Positions 1 to 8,117 are shown, counted from the stretch's first letter. The stretch is DNA of 64,000 nucleotides from Anaerolineae bacterium (GCA_022841825.1 JALHQT010000007.1:62001-126000), one strand, 5' to 3'. The notes: generated from the letters alone by a model not told the origin. Program-made: numbers and translations.

Positions 1-27
1 AGCGCGAGGAGTCGAGGCAGGCAGGGT

Positions 28-705
28 CTAGCGCGCGTCTTCACCTGCCATCGCGACTGCCATCCGGTAGATCTCCGCGCCGCCGGGCAGCAGGTCGTGC
101 CACAGCCATGCCGGATCGAGCACAAAACCCGGCAGGATGCGCGAAGCATAGCGCCCCTGGGCATCTGCCACCGCGCTTTGGTAGTGTCCGTCCTCGCCAC
201 GAAGATAGAAGGTGACCTGCCGCCGGATCGGGTCGATCAGCCAGTACTCCGGCACGCCTGCTGCTTCGTATTCGAGAAACTTCTTGCCCCGGTCGCGCTC
301 ATCGCTCTCAGGCGAGACGATCTCGACCGCGACATCGGCAGCGCCGTTGACGTATTTCGGCGTCAGGCGGTCGAGGTGGGCAGCGAGCAGCACCATCAGG
401 TCAGGTTCGCGCGCGGGCTGGTCGTCGCCCACGTACATTGGCACGCCCGCAAGCACCAGCCGCCCGAGACTCTTCAAGTCAAGATAGATGCGCAGCAGCG
501 TTTGCAGAAAACTCAACAATTCATTGTGAGTGAAGTTGCTTGACATCGTATAGACCTCGACGACCCCGGCATTCCACTCGCTGCGTACACCTTCGATGCT
601 GTCGTATCGGCGCAGATAGTCGGCGAAGCTGATGCGCTCCGGCACGGCGGCGGCTGTCGCTGCTTCGGGAGTCTCGATTTCAGACGGGGCAAGTGTGGGC
701 TGCAT
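28..705 (-). CDS. Uma2 family (DUF820) PD-(D/E)XK nuclease-like protein
   Basis: 225 residues. The Uma2 core is visible: the REPDLMVL motif near residue 100, VEIVSPES near 127 and EYWLIDP near 152, which supply the Asp and Glu residues of a PD-(D/E)XK-type fold. The family is greatly expanded in Cyanobacteria and Chloroflexota and its role is not settled; nuclease activity is inferred from the fold. This is one of four Uma2 genes in the window and diverges from the other three. It lies downstream of the EamA exporter gene on the same strand, and no strong ribosome site precedes its ATG. Confidence 0.85.
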   Translation of the reverse strand: MQPTLAPSEIETPEAATAAAVPERISFADYLRRYDSIEGVRSEWNAGVVEVYTMSSNFTHNELLSFLQTLLRIYLDLKSLGRLVLAGVPMYVGDDQPAREPDLMVLLAAHLDRLTPKYVNGAADVAVEIVSPESDERDRGKKFLEYEAAGVPEYWLIDPIRRQVTFYLRGEDGHYQSAVADAQGRYASRILPGFVLDPAWLWHDLLPGGAEIYRMAVAMAGEDAR

Positions 706-746
706 GGTGCGATACCCTCAAACCGTTTCACTGCCTACAGTATAGC

Positions 747-1637
747 TCAAGCCGTCGCCGTCCGGCGCATCAGGAACGGCGGGCGGTAGCCTGTGACCAG
801 GAACAAGCCGGACAGGATGACCAGCAAGCCGACGAACTGCATGATGCCAATCGTCTCGCCCAGGAACAGCCACGCCCAGAAGATGCTGAAGAACGGGCTG
901 AGGAACGTCACGGTCATGGTGTTGGTCGCGCCCGCGCTGCTCAACAGTGTGAAGTAGATCAGGTAGGCGATGGCGGTCGAGACGACCGACAGCAGCAGCA
1001 TCGACACGATCACCTCGGTCGTGATCGGCTGCGTCGGCGGGTTGGTGACCGCCAGCGGCAGCATGATCAGCGCGCCTGCGCTCACCTGCCCAATCGCCAT
1101 TGAGATCGGTGCCGTGCCCTTGAAGTTGGTCTTGCCATATGCCGTGCCGACAGCGTAAAAGAACGAAGCCGTCACCATCATCACGACGCCCAGGATGAAC
1201 CAGGTCGTCACCTCTTCCGGCTGCAAACCGACGACGATCCCGACGCCTACGATGCCGATCAGCAGCCCGGCGATGCGCGTCGGCGTCAGCGCTTCCTTCA
1301 TCCACACCGCCACCACCAGCGCGCCCCACAGCGGCGTGGTGGCATTCAGGATCGATGCCATCGCGCTGCTGATGTGCAGCTCGGCGGTCGAGATGAGCGC
1401 GAAGGGGATGGCGACGTTGAGCAAGCCGAGCAGCAGGAACTTCCACCCATGCTGGCGCAGGCTGATCGACTGCCCGGTGGCGCGCGCATAAGCGATCAGC
1501 ATGACGGCGGCGACGCTGGTGCGCACGAAGACCAGCACGAACGGACCCAGTAAGGGCGCGCTGATGCCGATGAAGATGAATGACGCGCCCCAGAAAGAAG
1601 CAAGCAGGAACAACAGACCTACGTCGCGGGTTTTCAC
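747..1637 (-). CDS. EamA-family (DMT superfamily) membrane exporter
   Basis: About 296 residues with roughly ten hydrophobic segments arranged as two EamA repeats. The first contains FWGASFIF and a conserved N-terminal helix pair. The second starts near VVMMVTASFFYAVGTAYG. Members of the drug/metabolite transporter superfamily export amino acids and other small metabolites; the substrate cannot be read here. The reading frame extends upstream to a TTG at 1658, but the site AAAAGGAA lies about 8 nt before the GTG at 1637, so I use that start. Confidence 0.88.
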   Translation of the reverse strand: MKTRDVGLLFLLASFWGASFIFIGISAPLLGPFVLVFVRTSVAAVMLIAYARATGQSISLRQHGWKFLLLGLLNVAIPFALISTAELHISSAMASILNATTPLWGALVVAVWMKEALTPTRIAGLLIGIVGVGIVVGLQPEEVTTWFILGVVMMVTASFFYAVGTAYGKTNFKGTAPISMAIGQVSAGALIMLPLAVTNPPTQPITTEVIVSMLLLSVVSTAIAYLIYFTLLSSAGATNTMTVTFLSPFFSIFWAWLFLGETIGIMQFVGLLVILSGLFLVTGYRPPFLMRRTATA

Positions 1638-1723
1638 AAGCACATTCCTTTTAGGCAATGGATAGTGCCTATCGTATGCCCGCTCGTATGTTCTGTCTAT
1701 CCAAAAGTCGGATTGGTATTATG

Positions 1724-2440
1724 CTACTCCGCCTGCTCCCACGCCGCCTGGAACCAGGTGTCGAGCATGTAATCGGGATAGCCGATCTGCTGGAGGCGGC
1801 TCTGGCAGGCGTGGCGGTCGGCGCCGCTGCCGCGCCAGGTCTTGACGCGCTTGATCATCGTCTCGACGCGCTCACGCGGCGTGATGATCCAGGTGTCCTG
1901 CGGGCATTCGCCGAAGATGATCGAGTGCACGCCGTCCATCCACGCCGGGCGGCGCTTGCGGTAGGCGGCGATGATGACCGTGTCATGCGCGCCGTAGGTG
2001 GGCGAGGTGAGCGTCTTGTGGACGAACTCCAGCGTCATGCCCAGGTCGATTAGGTCTTCGACGACGCCAATCGTGTGCCCATGCACGTTGACCGAGAGCG
2101 GCTGCACAATCTCCGGGTGTTCGAGCGGCTGACCGGGACCAATGTAGCATTTGACGCCGAAGGTGCCGAACTCGACCCTCGGCAGCCCTTCCGGCTTCCA
2201 GTGGTCGATGTAGTCGTGCAGCAGCACACCGGGCAGCAGCGCGCCCATCGTGATCATGATCAGCTTGGTCATGACCTCCGACGTGCCCGCGCGTTCGCGC
2301 TGGTACGCGAAGAATTCCTGCGCCAGCCACGAAACCATCATGTGTTCGGCTTCATCGGTCACATAGAGAAACTTGAGCGGATCGCCGTCAATCGGGACGC
2401 CGACCGGGTTGCGCCAGAATTCGAGTGTGGTGGGGAGCAT
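1724..2440 (-). CDS. Phosphoribosyltransferase-like protein
   Basis: 238 residues. The segment VVEDLIDLGMTL (about residues 127-138) matches the PRPP-binding loop of type I phosphoribosyltransferases (hydrophobic run, E/D-D, then small-G-x-T-L). It is followed by a predicted strand and Tyr-Arg-Lys-Arg as in hypoxanthine/xanthine PRTases. The N-terminal half and about 70 C-terminal residues are not typical of HPRT, so the base specificity is unknown. Its position behind an ABC importer and a PfkB kinase fits nucleoside or base salvage, which is an inference. Confidence 0.65.
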   Translation of the reverse strand: MLPTTLEFWRNPVGVPIDGDPLKFLYVTDEAEHMMVSWLAQEFFAYQRERAGTSEVMTKLIMITMGALLPGVLLHDYIDHWKPEGLPRVEFGTFGVKCYIGPGQPLEHPEIVQPLSVNVHGHTIGVVEDLIDLGMTLEFVHKTLTSPTYGAHDTVIIAAYRKRRPAWMDGVHSIIFGECPQDTWIITPRERVETMIKRVKTWRGSGADRHACQSRLQQIGYPDYMLDTWFQAAWEQAE

Positions 2441-2541
2441 GAGATGTAGTCCAGAAGAGGTGAAGTGTTGGAGGACGCAAATGAGCTGACTTGTCGCATT
2501 TCATTCGCCCGTCCAATAAATGGGCGGGCGATCCCATCATA

Positions 2542-3501
2542 TCACAGGCGCGACAATTCAAGCGCGTCCCGCACCCATTCCAGCCGCCGCGCGTAATCCT
2601 CATGCGGCGGCGGCGGCGCGGGGATGCCGACCTGCTCGACCATGTACGACGCGGCGACCGAGGCATGGCAGGCAGCGGCGGCGAGTCCGTCGCCCAGCCG
2701 CGCCAGGAATGCGCCGCAGTAGGCATTGCCCGCGCCCGTGCTGTCGACGACGCGCGTCGGGTAGGCGGGGGTGCGGACGCGCTCGCGCTGCCAGAAATCG
2801 ACCGCCAGGCTGCCTTCATCGCCCATGCGCAGCGTCAGGATGCGGCAGCCCGCCGCGCCGAAGCGCGCGATGGCACCCTCTGTGTCGTCCGTCCCCGCCA
2901 TCACCAGCGCCTCGCGCAGCCCCGCCGAGAAGACAAAGCAGCTCCCCATGATCGCCGCCAGCGCTTGGGGCGAGAGGGGAGCCGCCGGGGCGCGGAACGC
3001 CTCCAGGCTGACGCGCTTGTCTCTGCTCAGGAGATCCTGCGCGAAATCGAGATCGGGTTGTTCGGGGTGGATGCCCCAGTGGAAGTGGCGCGCATCGCGG
3101 TAGTCCTGAGGGAGGTCTTTCCAGCGGCGGCGGAGCTGTTCGCCCAACACAGGCGGCGGCACGCGCCAAACCTGCGTGCGCGACTCATCCGCCTCAAAGA
3201 GCTGCCAGGCGCGGGCGGTCGGCGTGGCGCTGCGGCGGACGCCGGAAAGATCGACGCCCACCGCGCGCAGCGGCGCGAAGAGCGCGTTGTCTTCCGCCTC
3301 ATGCACACCGCCGACCAGCCCGACACCCTTCCCGTCGCGCGCTGCCAGCGCCATACCCCAGGCGGTCTGCGCGCCGCCGCCGCCCAGCACGCCCATGCGG
3401 ACATCGCCGCGCCACGTCACGATGTCGTCGAGCAGGATGCCGAAGGCGATGTAGTCGAGAATCATCATGTTGGTAGGGACGCCATTCATGGCGTCCGCCA
3501 T
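2542..3501 (-). CDS. PfkB-family carbohydrate/nucleoside kinase with GAGN in place of GAGD
   Basis: 319 residues in the ribokinase fold. The N-terminal Gly-rich stretch (about 39-44), the mid-protein HWGIHPEQPD region and the C-terminal anion-hole motif DSTGAGNAYCGAF (about 253-265) are present. The residue normally serving as catalytic Asp in GAGD is Asn259 here. A GAGN motif is, to my knowledge, also seen in MAK32-like PfkB proteins, so this may be a divergent kinase or a non-catalytic member. The first 11 codons contain a palindromic repeat (3477-3496), and the native start may be the tandem ATGs at 3468/3465. Confidence 0.8.
   Translation of the reverse strand: MADAMNGVPTNMMILDYIAFGILLDDIVTWRGDVRMGVLGGGGAQTAWGMALAARDGKGVGLVGGVHEAEDNALFAPLRAVGVDLSGVRRSATPTARAWQLFEADESRTQVWRVPPPVLGEQLRRRWKDLPQDYRDARHFHWGIHPEQPDLDFAQDLLSRDKRVSLEAFRAPAAPLSPQALAAIMGSCFVFSAGLREALVMAGTDDTEGAIARFGAAGCRILTLRMGDEGSLAVDFWQRERVRTPAYPTRVVDSTGAGNAYCGAFLARLGDGLAAAACHASVAASYMVEQVGIPAPPPPHEDYARRLEWVRDALELSRL
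3477..3496 (-). repeat. 20-bp covarying palindrome (family D), at the PfkB start
   Basis: On the minus strand it reads GGACGCCATgaATGGCGTCC followed by CTAC. It has the same 9+2+9 architecture and CTAC tail as other copies in the window. It encodes DAMNGVPT at the N-terminus of the PfkB protein, closely matching DGMNAVPT made by the murB copy. Confidence 0.8.
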
Positions 3502-3522
3502 CGGATACTCGCGACCAATCTG

Positions 3523-4218
3523 TTACCCCGCCCACAGCGAACGGGCGTCGTAGACCGCCAGCAGCGTCGAGACATATGGCGCAAGCTGCGAAAACTTCAT
3601 CGCGTTTGCCTGGTCGATGTGCGTTTTGGAGAACCCCAGCAGCAGGTACGCGGAGCGCGAGGCAAAATTGCTCCCCAAGCCGACGACGCTGTGAATGCCG
3701 TAGGGTTTGACAAAACCGTCCTGTGCCGGGATGTATGGGCTGCCCAGGGCGTGTTCGATATGGAAGTAGCGTGTCATGAAGGTGGCTTCCGGGATCGGCA
3801 GGTCGAGCGGTGCGGGCGGGATGTCCACGCCGACATCCATGCCGAGCTGGTGAATGCTGGCGCTGACCATCGGACTTTGATCCGAACCCAGATTGAGCGC
3901 CTTATGCCCCTGCGATTGGTGACGATCACACCAGGCGGGTTCGGCACCCCACGTCCCCGCCAACGCCATCCAACGCTGGCGCGCCGGATCGACCAGCCCT
4001 TTCAGCTCGGACGCCAACTCGTCGAAGCTTGTCAGGCGATAGACGCGCACCAGCGCGAACATCGGGCTGCCATCCTCTATCACGAAATCCTGATACAGCG
4101 CCTGCGTGATGGCTTGGGCGGCATCCTCGAAACTTGTCCGGTTGGTACGATGCGCCTCCATCAGCGCCCGCCCGTACTGCGTGAGAGCGGCTGCGTCGGT
4201 TTGTGTGAGGATCATCAT
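3523..4218 (-). CDS. Hypothetical protein with GAF-like sensor fold
   Basis: About 231 residues from the ATG at 4218. GAAGGA lies 9 nt upstream, which favours this start over the TTG at 4242. The C-terminal half (IHSVVGLGSNFASRSAYLLL, then a helix with FSQLAPYVSTLLAVYD) resembles the last strand-helix unit of GAF sensor domains. I recognise no catalytic motif. It sits between the ABC ATPase and the PfkB kinase on the same strand, 21 nt before the kinase frame, so it may be a ligand sensor for that locus. The function is unknown. Confidence 0.6.
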   Translation of the reverse strand: MMILTQTDAAALTQYGRALMEAHRTNRTSFEDAAQAITQALYQDFVIEDGSPMFALVRVYRLTSFDELASELKGLVDPARQRWMALAGTWGAEPAWCDRHQSQGHKALNLGSDQSPMVSASIHQLGMDVGVDIPPAPLDLPIPEATFMTRYFHIEHALGSPYIPAQDGFVKPYGIHSVVGLGSNFASRSAYLLLGFSKTHIDQANAMKFSQLAPYVSTLLAVYDARSLWAG

Positions 4219-4310
4219 CGGGGTAATTCCTTCGACAGGCAAACGTCTAATAGATCTTCACTATAGCCGAGGAAATGCGAATGAGGCGTAAATGTCGAAG
4301 GACAAGACCC

Positions 4311-5069
4311 CTACGCCATCGCCATGCCCGTGATGATGTGTTCGACCTGCTCGATGGTCGTCTCTTTGGGGTTGATGTCGTCGGCGACCTTCTTGCCGCG
4401 CCGCAGCACGACGATCCGGTCTACCACCTGGAAGACGTGATAGATGTTGTGCGCGATGAAGATGCACGAGTGCCCTTTATCGCGCGCATTGCGCACGAAG
4501 CGCAGCACTGCCTGCGTCTCCTCGACGCCCAGGTTGTTGGTCGGCTCGTCCAGGATGATCAGCTCGCTGTCGAAGTGCATGGCGCGCGCGATGGCGACCG
4601 CCTGACGCTCGCCGCCGGAAAGCGAATTGATCGGGGTGGTCGGCGGAATATTCTTGCTGATGCCGACGCGCTTGAGGAGTTCGCCCGCCGCTTCGTTCAT
4701 CATCGCCTGATCCATGCGGTTGAGGAACTTCGGCTCCTTGATCGGCTCGCGACCGAGGAAGATGTTGCGGGCAATCGAGAGCTGCGTCACCAGCGCTGAG
4801 TCCTGATAGATCGTCTCGATACCGTACTTGATGGCGTCGGTCGTGTTGCGGATTTCCGCCTTTTGATCCTGGATGTAAATCTCGCCGCTCGTCGGCTGAA
4901 GCGCCCCGGAGAGGATCTTGATCAGCGTCGATTTGCCCGCGCCATTATCGCCCAGCAAGCCGACGATCTCATTGCGCCTGATCGTCAGATTCACGTCCGT
5001 CAGCGCCTGCACCTTGCCGAACAGCTTGTTGATGTTCACCATGCGTACCAGTTCGTCGCTCATGGTCAT
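4311..5069 (-). CDS. Sugar-type ABC importer ATP-binding protein
   Basis: 252 residues with a complete nucleotide-binding domain: Walker A GDNGAGKST (about 40-48), signature LSGGERQ (about 149-155), Walker B LIILDEPT (about 170-177) and the switch His in FIAHN. It resembles the single-domain (FrcA-like) ATPases of CUT2 sugar/nucleoside importers rather than the tandem-domain RbsA type. Its first ATG overlaps the permease stop by 4 nt. The ATG at 5063 has a better-placed GGGG ribosome site and is the probable start. It energises the adjacent permease. Confidence 0.92.
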   Translation of the reverse strand: MTMSDELVRMVNINKLFGKVQALTDVNLTIRRNEIVGLLGDNGAGKSTLIKILSGALQPTSGEIYIQDQKAEIRNTTDAIKYGIETIYQDSALVTQLSIARNIFLGREPIKEPKFLNRMDQAMMNEAAGELLKRVGISKNIPPTTPINSLSGGERQAVAIARAMHFDSELIILDEPTNNLGVEETQAVLRFVRNARDKGHSCIFIAHNIYHVFQVVDRIVVLRRGKKVADDINPKETTIEQVEHIITGMAMA

Positions 5070-6085
5070 GTCCCCGCGTTATGACGGCGTTCGAGCCAGG
5101 AATGCAGCGACATCATCGCCAGGATGATCGCGCCGATGAAGATGTTGTACGCCAGCCCTGGCACGCCGACCATGACGATGCCGTTGCGCATCAGGCGCAG
5201 GATGAGCACGCCGAGCACCGTGCCGATGATCGTGCCGCGCCCGCCCGTCAGCACTGTGCCGCCGATGACGACCATCGCGATCACTTCCAGCTCGTAGCCC
5301 GTGCCGCTGTTGGGGTTGGCGGTGGCGACGCGGATGGTGCTGGTGATGCCCGCCCATGCCGCAAGCACCGCCGTCAGGATGAAGAGGGCGATCTTGGTGC
5401 GTTCGACACGCACACCGCGCGCCCGCGCCGAGCTGGGGTTGCCGCCGGACGCCTGAATCCAGTTGCCCCACTTGGTCTGCGTCAGAACGTAGCCGAGGAC
5501 GACCGCGAAGAAGATGAACCACAGTACCGAGGCATAAACGCGAAGTTCACCGATCATGAAGTCGCCGACGAGGATGTCCATCAGCGGCGACTCGGCGCGC
5601 CAATTGCCCTGCGGGAAGCCGTCGGTGAGGTAGAGCGCGCTGCCGCGCACGACCAGCAGCATGCCGAGCGTGACGAGGAACGACGGGATCTTCAGCCGCG
5701 TGACGAACAGCCCGTTGGCAAGCCCGATCAGCACGGCGACCAGGAGCGCAATCACGAAGCCGACTTCCAGTGAGGTCGCGCCTTCGTTGTAGAGTGTCCA
5801 CATGATGATGGGCGCGAAGCCGAAGACCGAGCCGACCGACAGGTCGAACTCGCCCCCCGTCATCAGCAGCGTCATCCCCAGCGCGATCATGCCGAGTTCG
5901 GGCGTGAAGGCGAGCAGGTTGCTGATGTTCGTGATCGAAAGAAAAGCGGTCGAAAAAGAGGTGAAGATGATAATTTCCACAACCAGCAGCACAAGCGGTC
6001 CAAACTCAGGTCGGGCGATCAGCCGCTGGAGGAGAGACGGCGCGTCAGCATGTGGCTCTGTGGGGATGGGGAGCGGTTTGTCCAT
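5066..6085 (-). CDS. RbsC-type ABC transporter permease
   Basis: 339 residues with eight or more hydrophobic helices of the BPD_transp_2 family. Landmarks include the GGEFDLSVGSVFG region near residue 92 and the cytoplasmic EAA-like loop YVLTQTKWGNWIQASGGNP, with GARGVRVER soon after. These are typical of ribose/xylose/nucleoside permeases. It is encoded between the binding protein and the ATPase and is probably co-transcribed with both, after two hairpins that separate it from the binding-protein gene. Confidence 0.92.
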   Translation of the reverse strand: MDKPLPIPTEPHADAPSLLQRLIARPEFGPLVLLVVEIIIFTSFSTAFLSITNISNLLAFTPELGMIALGMTLLMTGGEFDLSVGSVFGFAPIIMWTLYNEGATSLEVGFVIALLVAVLIGLANGLFVTRLKIPSFLVTLGMLLVVRGSALYLTDGFPQGNWRAESPLMDILVGDFMIGELRVYASVLWFIFFAVVLGYVLTQTKWGNWIQASGGNPSSARARGVRVERTKIALFILTAVLAAWAGITSTIRVATANPNSGTGYELEVIAMVVIGGTVLTGGRGTIIGTVLGVLILRLMRNGIVMVGVPGLAYNIFIGAIILAMMSLHSWLERRHNAGT

Positions 6086-6108
6086 AAGTCGTATCGCCTG
6101 ACCTCGAC

Positions 6109-6140
6109 ATCCGCCGCGTCCAGCTTCAGACGCGGCGGAT
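6109..6140 (-). other. Intergenic hairpin, 11-bp perfect stem
   Basis: Arms ATCCGCCGCGT (6109-6119) and ACGCGGCGGAT (6130-6140) flank a 10-nt loop. On the minus strand it lies just upstream of the permease start and just downstream of the terminator-like hairpin at 6159-6184. It has no T-run, so RNA protection or attenuation is more likely than termination. Confidence 0.6.
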
Positions 6141-6158
6141 ATGGCTGCAAAAAGAATA

Positions 6159-6184
6159 GTCCCCCCTCCGGTTGGAGGGGGGAC
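6159..6184 (-). terminator. Rho-independent terminator/attenuator after the binding-protein gene
   Basis: Perfect 11-bp GC-rich stem (GTCCCCCCTCC / GGAGGGGGGAC) with a 4-nt loop. On the minus strand it is followed by TATTCTTTTT. It lies 20 nt past the binding-protein stop and upstream of the permease, where partial termination commonly gives excess binding protein over membrane components. Confidence 0.75.
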
Positions 6185-6204
6185 GAAGCGTCTATTTGTC
6201 TCTG

Positions 6205-7164
6205 TTAGCCCGACGTGCCGCGCAGGATGTCGTCATAGAGCTGCGCTTCGTTGGCGGTGTAGAGGAAGCCGGTGATCACATCGAAGCCCGGCGGGATGCC
6301 GCTGGCTGCCATCGCCGCAATCGACAGACCCATGTACGAGGTCGCCTGTGGGTCCTGCCACTGCGCCGCGTTCACGTAGCCTTCCAGAACTTCCTGGGTC
6401 GTATCGAGCGAGTTGCCCCAGCCGACGACCGGGATTTCGCCCGGCGCAACGCCAACCTGGTCGAACACGCGCTTGATGCTGCCCGTCACCAGGTCGCCCA
6501 AGCCGATGATGGCGTCGATGTTGTCGCGGTTGGCAGTCAGGTAGTCGCTCATGCGGGTGATGATCTCCGCCTGGTCGAGCGTGGCATCGGTGACTTCGTA
6601 GGTGATGCCGAGCGGGTCAAACACGCTGGAGATGCCCTCGGTCAACTGGACGCCGTAAGTCGCGCCAGGGACTTCGACGGGCAGCCAGACGAAATCACCC
6701 GCCTCGACCAAGGCGTTATCGACCATGAACTGCGCCCAGTTGCGCCCGAAGGTGACGTTATCACCGCCGACGTAGGCGTTGAAATCGACCTGATCATCCG
6801 GCGTATTGATATTGACGACCGGGATACCCGCCGCGCGCGCTTCCGCCACGACTTCGATCAGCGAGCCGGGGTCGGGGCTGCTGGTGACGATGCCGTCTGC
6901 GCCCGCTGCGATGGCGGCGCGGATGGCTTCCTGATGCGAGGGGACGTCGCCACTGTGGAACGAGGTGCGGACTTCATTGCCCGTATCCGCTGCCCACTGT
7001 TCGGCACCGGCGAGGAAGTACGTCCAGACCGGGTCGGCGGGTGCGCCATGCGAAATCCAGTAGAAGACGCGAGCGTCCTGGGCGGATGCACCCATTGTTA
7101 TGGAGATGCCGACGAGGAGGGCGAGGACGAGCAAGAGGATCGAAAGTTTCTTACCTTTGAACAC
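6205..7164 (-). CDS. ABC sugar-type substrate-binding protein (secreted)
   Basis: 319 residues from the GTG at 7164, chosen because GGAGG lies 7 nt upstream. The frame remains open to 7191. A signal peptide (KGKKLSILLLVLALLVGISI, then ASA-QD) precedes a periplasmic-binding-protein type 1 fold. ADGIVTSSPDP and AAGIPVVNINTPDDQVDFNAYVGGD are landmarks of ribose/galactose-type binding proteins (CUT2). No lipobox Cys is visible, so it is probably secreted or anchored another way. It delivers an unidentified sugar or nucleoside to the permease at 5066-6085. Confidence 0.9.
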   Translation of the reverse strand: MFKGKKLSILLLVLALLVGISITMGASAQDARVFYWISHGAPADPVWTYFLAGAEQWAADTGNEVRTSFHSGDVPSHQEAIRAAIAAGADGIVTSSPDPGSLIEVVAEARAAGIPVVNINTPDDQVDFNAYVGGDNVTFGRNWAQFMVDNALVEAGDFVWLPVEVPGATYGVQLTEGISSVFDPLGITYEVTDATLDQAEIITRMSDYLTANRDNIDAIIGLGDLVTGSIKRVFDQVGVAPGEIPVVGWGNSLDTTQEVLEGYVNAAQWQDPQATSYMGLSIAAMAASGIPPGFDVITGFLYTANEAQLYDDILRGTSG

Positions 7165-7254
7165 GGTGGAGCCTCCATTTACCAAATACACTATATGGTT
7201 CTACCGCCCTTTAAGCCACTAAGTTGAGATCGAAGATGAGCGGGAGACGAATCG

Positions 7255-7283
7255 AGCATAACGAGGCAGCGGGGGAGTGTCAA
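7255..7283 (-). promoter_or_regulatory. Sigma-70-type promoter of the ABC importer operon
   Basis: On the minus strand, TTGACA (7283-7278) is followed after exactly 17 nt by TATGCT (7260-7255). This is near consensus and gives a 5' leader of about 80 nt before the GTG at 7164. Confidence 0.7.
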
Positions 7284-7287
7284 GCAG

Positions 7288-7316
7288 TTGGTACGAAATG
7301 CCGAATGTTCGTACAA
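7288..7316. promoter_or_regulatory. Inverted repeat upstream of the importer promoter (candidate operator)
   Basis: TTGGTACGAA and TTCGTACAA are separated by about 10 nt. They form an imperfect dyad immediately upstream of the -35 box of the importer promoter, in the region shared with the divergent HD-domain gene. It could bind a sugar-responsive regulator; no regulator gene lies beside it. Confidence 0.45.
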
Positions 7317-7432
7317 TACGCAGCCCTTGGCAACTGCCCCGCCGCCAGGGTCGCCGCGCAAGCGTGTTCAGGGACTGGCGTTCCCGGCATTTTGGCGGTA
7401 CAAGACTAACTTCATGTCAAAAGGACCCGCTT

Positions 7433-7501
7433 ATGCTCAGCAAACCCGCCGTGATCGTCGATCCGAATTTTCGCCGCACGCTGCCAGCGGACAAAACGTA
7501 G
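7433..7501 (+). pseudogene. 22-codon ORF with good ribosome site, in frame with the HD gene
   Basis: AAAAGGA sits about 8 nt before an ATG that opens a 22-codon frame containing KPAVIVDPNFRR and ending in TAG. The next codon is the ATG of the HD-domain gene in the same frame. The peptide resembles, from memory, the first residues of D-isomer 2-hydroxyacid dehydrogenases, so it may be the stub of a displaced gene that now supplies translation initiation. It may also be a leader peptide. Readthrough would add 23 residues to the HD protein. Confidence 0.4.
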
Positions 7502-8089
7502 ATGATGGACACCGACACCGCACTGCGCTTCCTGCACTTCTTCCATGAGGCGGAACGGCTGAAGAACACGTTTCGCACCTCGTGGACGACAGGCGGTCAG
7601 CGCGAAAGCACTGCCTCGCATACCTGGCGGCTCTGCCTGATGGCGGTGGTGCTGGAACACGAACTGCCCCAGGTTGACATGGCGCGGCTGCTCAAGATTT
7701 GCATCGTGCATGACCTGGGCGAAGCGATCAGCGGCGACATCCCCGCCATCCACCAGGACGCCAATGCCCCGAAAGCCGCGCGTGAACGCCAGGATCTGCT
7801 GACGCTGCTCGCGCCGCTGCCGGAAGCGACCCAGAGCGAGATCGTCGCGCTGTGGGACGAGTACGAAGCAGCGGCGACGCCGGAGGCGCAGATCGCCAAG
7901 GCGCTCGACAAGCTGGAGACGCTGCTCCAGCACAATCAGGGTGCGAACCCACCCGATTTCGATTACGTCTTCAACATCGACTATGGGCGCAGGTTCACCG
8001 ATGCCGTGCCGCTCGCCGCCGCGCTGCGCGTTCTGATCGACGAACAGACGCGCCGTCACGCCGTCGACCACAATGGGTATACGGGCTAA
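7502..8089 (+). CDS. HD-domain phosphohydrolase (YfbR/HDDC2-like nucleotidase)
   Basis: 195 residues. The metal-binding HD signature is complete: His40 in SHTWRL, His70-Asp71 in IVHDLGEA with Glu74, and a distal Asp in KALDKLETLLQH. Length and motif spacing fit the YfbR/HDDC2 group of 5'-deoxynucleotidases. The gene follows the 22-codon frame directly (TAG-ATG) and has no separate ribosome site, which suggests translational coupling. A role in nucleotide-pool control would fit the neighbouring salvage-like genes but is not shown. Confidence 0.85.
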   Translation: MMDTDTALRFLHFFHEAERLKNTFRTSWTTGGQRESTASHTWRLCLMAVVLEHELPQVDMARLLKICIVHDLGEAISGDIPAIHQDANAPKAARERQDLLTLLAPLPEATQSEIVALWDEYEAAATPEAQIAKALDKLETLLQHNQGANPPDFDYVFNIDYGRRFTDAVPLAAALRVLIDEQTRRHAVDHNGYTG

Positions 8090-8117
8090 CTGCCCTGCTG
8101 CGTTAGAAACAGGTATT

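Noticed and set aside
2491-4266. Long open plus-strand frame of about 590 codons
   Set aside because: It lies opposite the PfkB and GAF-like genes. Its product is His/Arg/Gln-rich with no domain, as expected for an antisense shadow in GC-rich DNA.
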